Assembly: GCA_963691775.1 (NCBI GenBank)
Contig: OY829369.1
Location: 1,426,001 to 1,490,000, forward strand
DNA length: 64,000 bases
Direction of reading: 5' to 3'
Origin: JAZBPO01 sp963691775
GTDB taxonomy: Bacteria > Pseudomonadota > Gammaproteobacteria > Pseudomonadales > Azotimanducaceae
Part shown: positions 63,553 to 64,000 of the stretch, in pieces
How the letters are laid out: the number at the start of each line of letters is the position of its first letter
How positions within the stretch are numbered: the stretch's first letter is position 1
Notes under the pieces: generated by a model
What the model was told of the DNA's origin: nothing
The model's database searches: none
Seen by the model: the letters and a program-made list of their open reading frames with translations, nothing else
Position numbers and translations under genes: made by a program

Positions 63553-64000
63553 TCAGCGCGCGGCGGTGCGTGTTCGCGGTGCGTCTATGTCGAACAGGGC
63601 TGCGAGCTGCTCTGTCATGGCGTCGCCCAGCTGCTCTGCGTCGGTGATGGTGACGGCCCGGCGATAGTGGTGGGTGACGTCGTGGCCAATGCCGATGGCG
63701 ACAAGCTGAACCTGGGAGTGGTTCTCGATCTGGTCGATCGCGTACTTCAGATGCTGCTCGAGGTAGTTCGACGGATTCACGAGCAGCGTCGAGTTATCGA
63801 CGGGCAGCCCGTCCGAGATGACCATGAGCAGCTTGCGCTGCTCGGAGCGGGTGACGATGCGGTTGTGCGCCCAGATGAGCGCCTCGCCGTCGATGTTCTC
63901 CTTCAGCAGGTCCTCTCGCATCATCAGGCCGAGATTGCGCTTCGCCCGCCGCCAGGGATCGTCCGCGCTCTTGTAGACGATGTGGCGCAGGTCATTCAGG
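63553..64000 (-). CDS. Cobaltochelatase subunit CobT, C-terminal part
   Basis: The frame runs off the window end. The visible 148 residues are the von Willebrand-like C-terminal domain: VYKSADDPWRRAKRNLGLMM, the stretch ENIDGEALIWAHNRI, then MVISDGLPVDNSTL and AIGIGHDVTHHYRRAVTI, ending in TEQLAALFDID. CobT is one of the three subunits of aerobic cobaltochelatase in cobalamin synthesis. In gammaproteobacteria CobT-like proteins also appear without CobN, so the pathway role is uncertain. Confidence 0.85.
   Translation of the reverse strand, partial: LNDLRHIVYKSADDPWRRAKRNLGLMMREDLLKENIDGEALIWAHNRIVTRSEQRKLLMVISDGLPVDNSTLLVNPSNYLEQHLKYAIDQIENHSQVQLVAIGIGHDVTHHYRRAVTITDAEQLGDAMTEQLAALFDIDAPRTRTAAR

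Overview
The window is GC-rich, densely coded DNA with no rRNA and no convincing tRNA. Its gene families (periplasmic MsrA, cytochrome c prime, DUF4389, YbaN/DUF454, a CobT-type cobaltochelatase subunit, RAYT transposases, IS3 and IS110 elements, LysR regulators) suggest a high-GC gammaproteobacterium, perhaps of the Nevskiales, Steroidobacterales or Woeseiales type. That placement is inference, because no phylogenetic marker is present.

Positions 26822 down to 1525 (reverse strand) are one tightly packed, apparently translationally coupled operon of about 25 kb. In order it encodes a double pseudo-rhodanese exported protein, a membrane-anchored transglutaminase-like protein, a 2411-residue RTX-repeat giant, a roughly 4044-residue surface giant (834-bp near-identical tandem modules, then Ig/FN3/CARDB-like domains), a Sec-exported 1338-residue Rhs/YD-repeat protein with a variable AT-richer C-terminal tip, and a 67-residue membrane protein at the position of an Rhs immunity gene. 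A perfect 127-bp inverted copy of the Rhs core/tip junction lies beyond the small gene. Tip and candidate immunity gene are therefore bracketed by inverted repeats, a layout that could invert and exchange the tip.

Positions 1-1590 and about 27-43 kb are accessory DNA littered with gene fragments (integrase, AbrB-type antitoxin, RAYT transposases, LysR, GST, sulfotransferase) and dispersed GGTGTCC/GGACACC repeats that often sit exactly where fragments end. Intact cargo includes a sulfotransferase, a DUF1214/DUF1254 pair, an alpha/beta hydrolase, a LysR regulator and an AT-rich orphan membrane protein. An IS3-family element (33823-35024) has a clean 4-bp target duplication, and its empty site survives in a partial paralogue near 39 kb. 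An IS110/IS1111-type transposase has a 307-bp downstream segment that also occurs, without a transposase, at 292-598.

From about 43.4 kb to the end the window is ordinary chromosome: GST, DUF4389, YbaN-like, MsrA, cytochrome c prime, a cytochrome/Vgb-propeller fusion, a GST-like protein, a methyltransferase, a D-aminoacylase-type amidohydrolase, a VOC/CMD/MBL operon, a beta-lactamase-fold hydrolase with a Tat-exported PLP enzyme, a LysR/amidohydrolase divergent pair, a CPBP-type membrane protein, an HD protein with a catalytically degenerate paralogue, Nudix, an ABM monooxygenase, an intact RAYT transposase amid six GGGGTCTGACCCC-type palindromes, and the C-terminal part of CobT running off the end.
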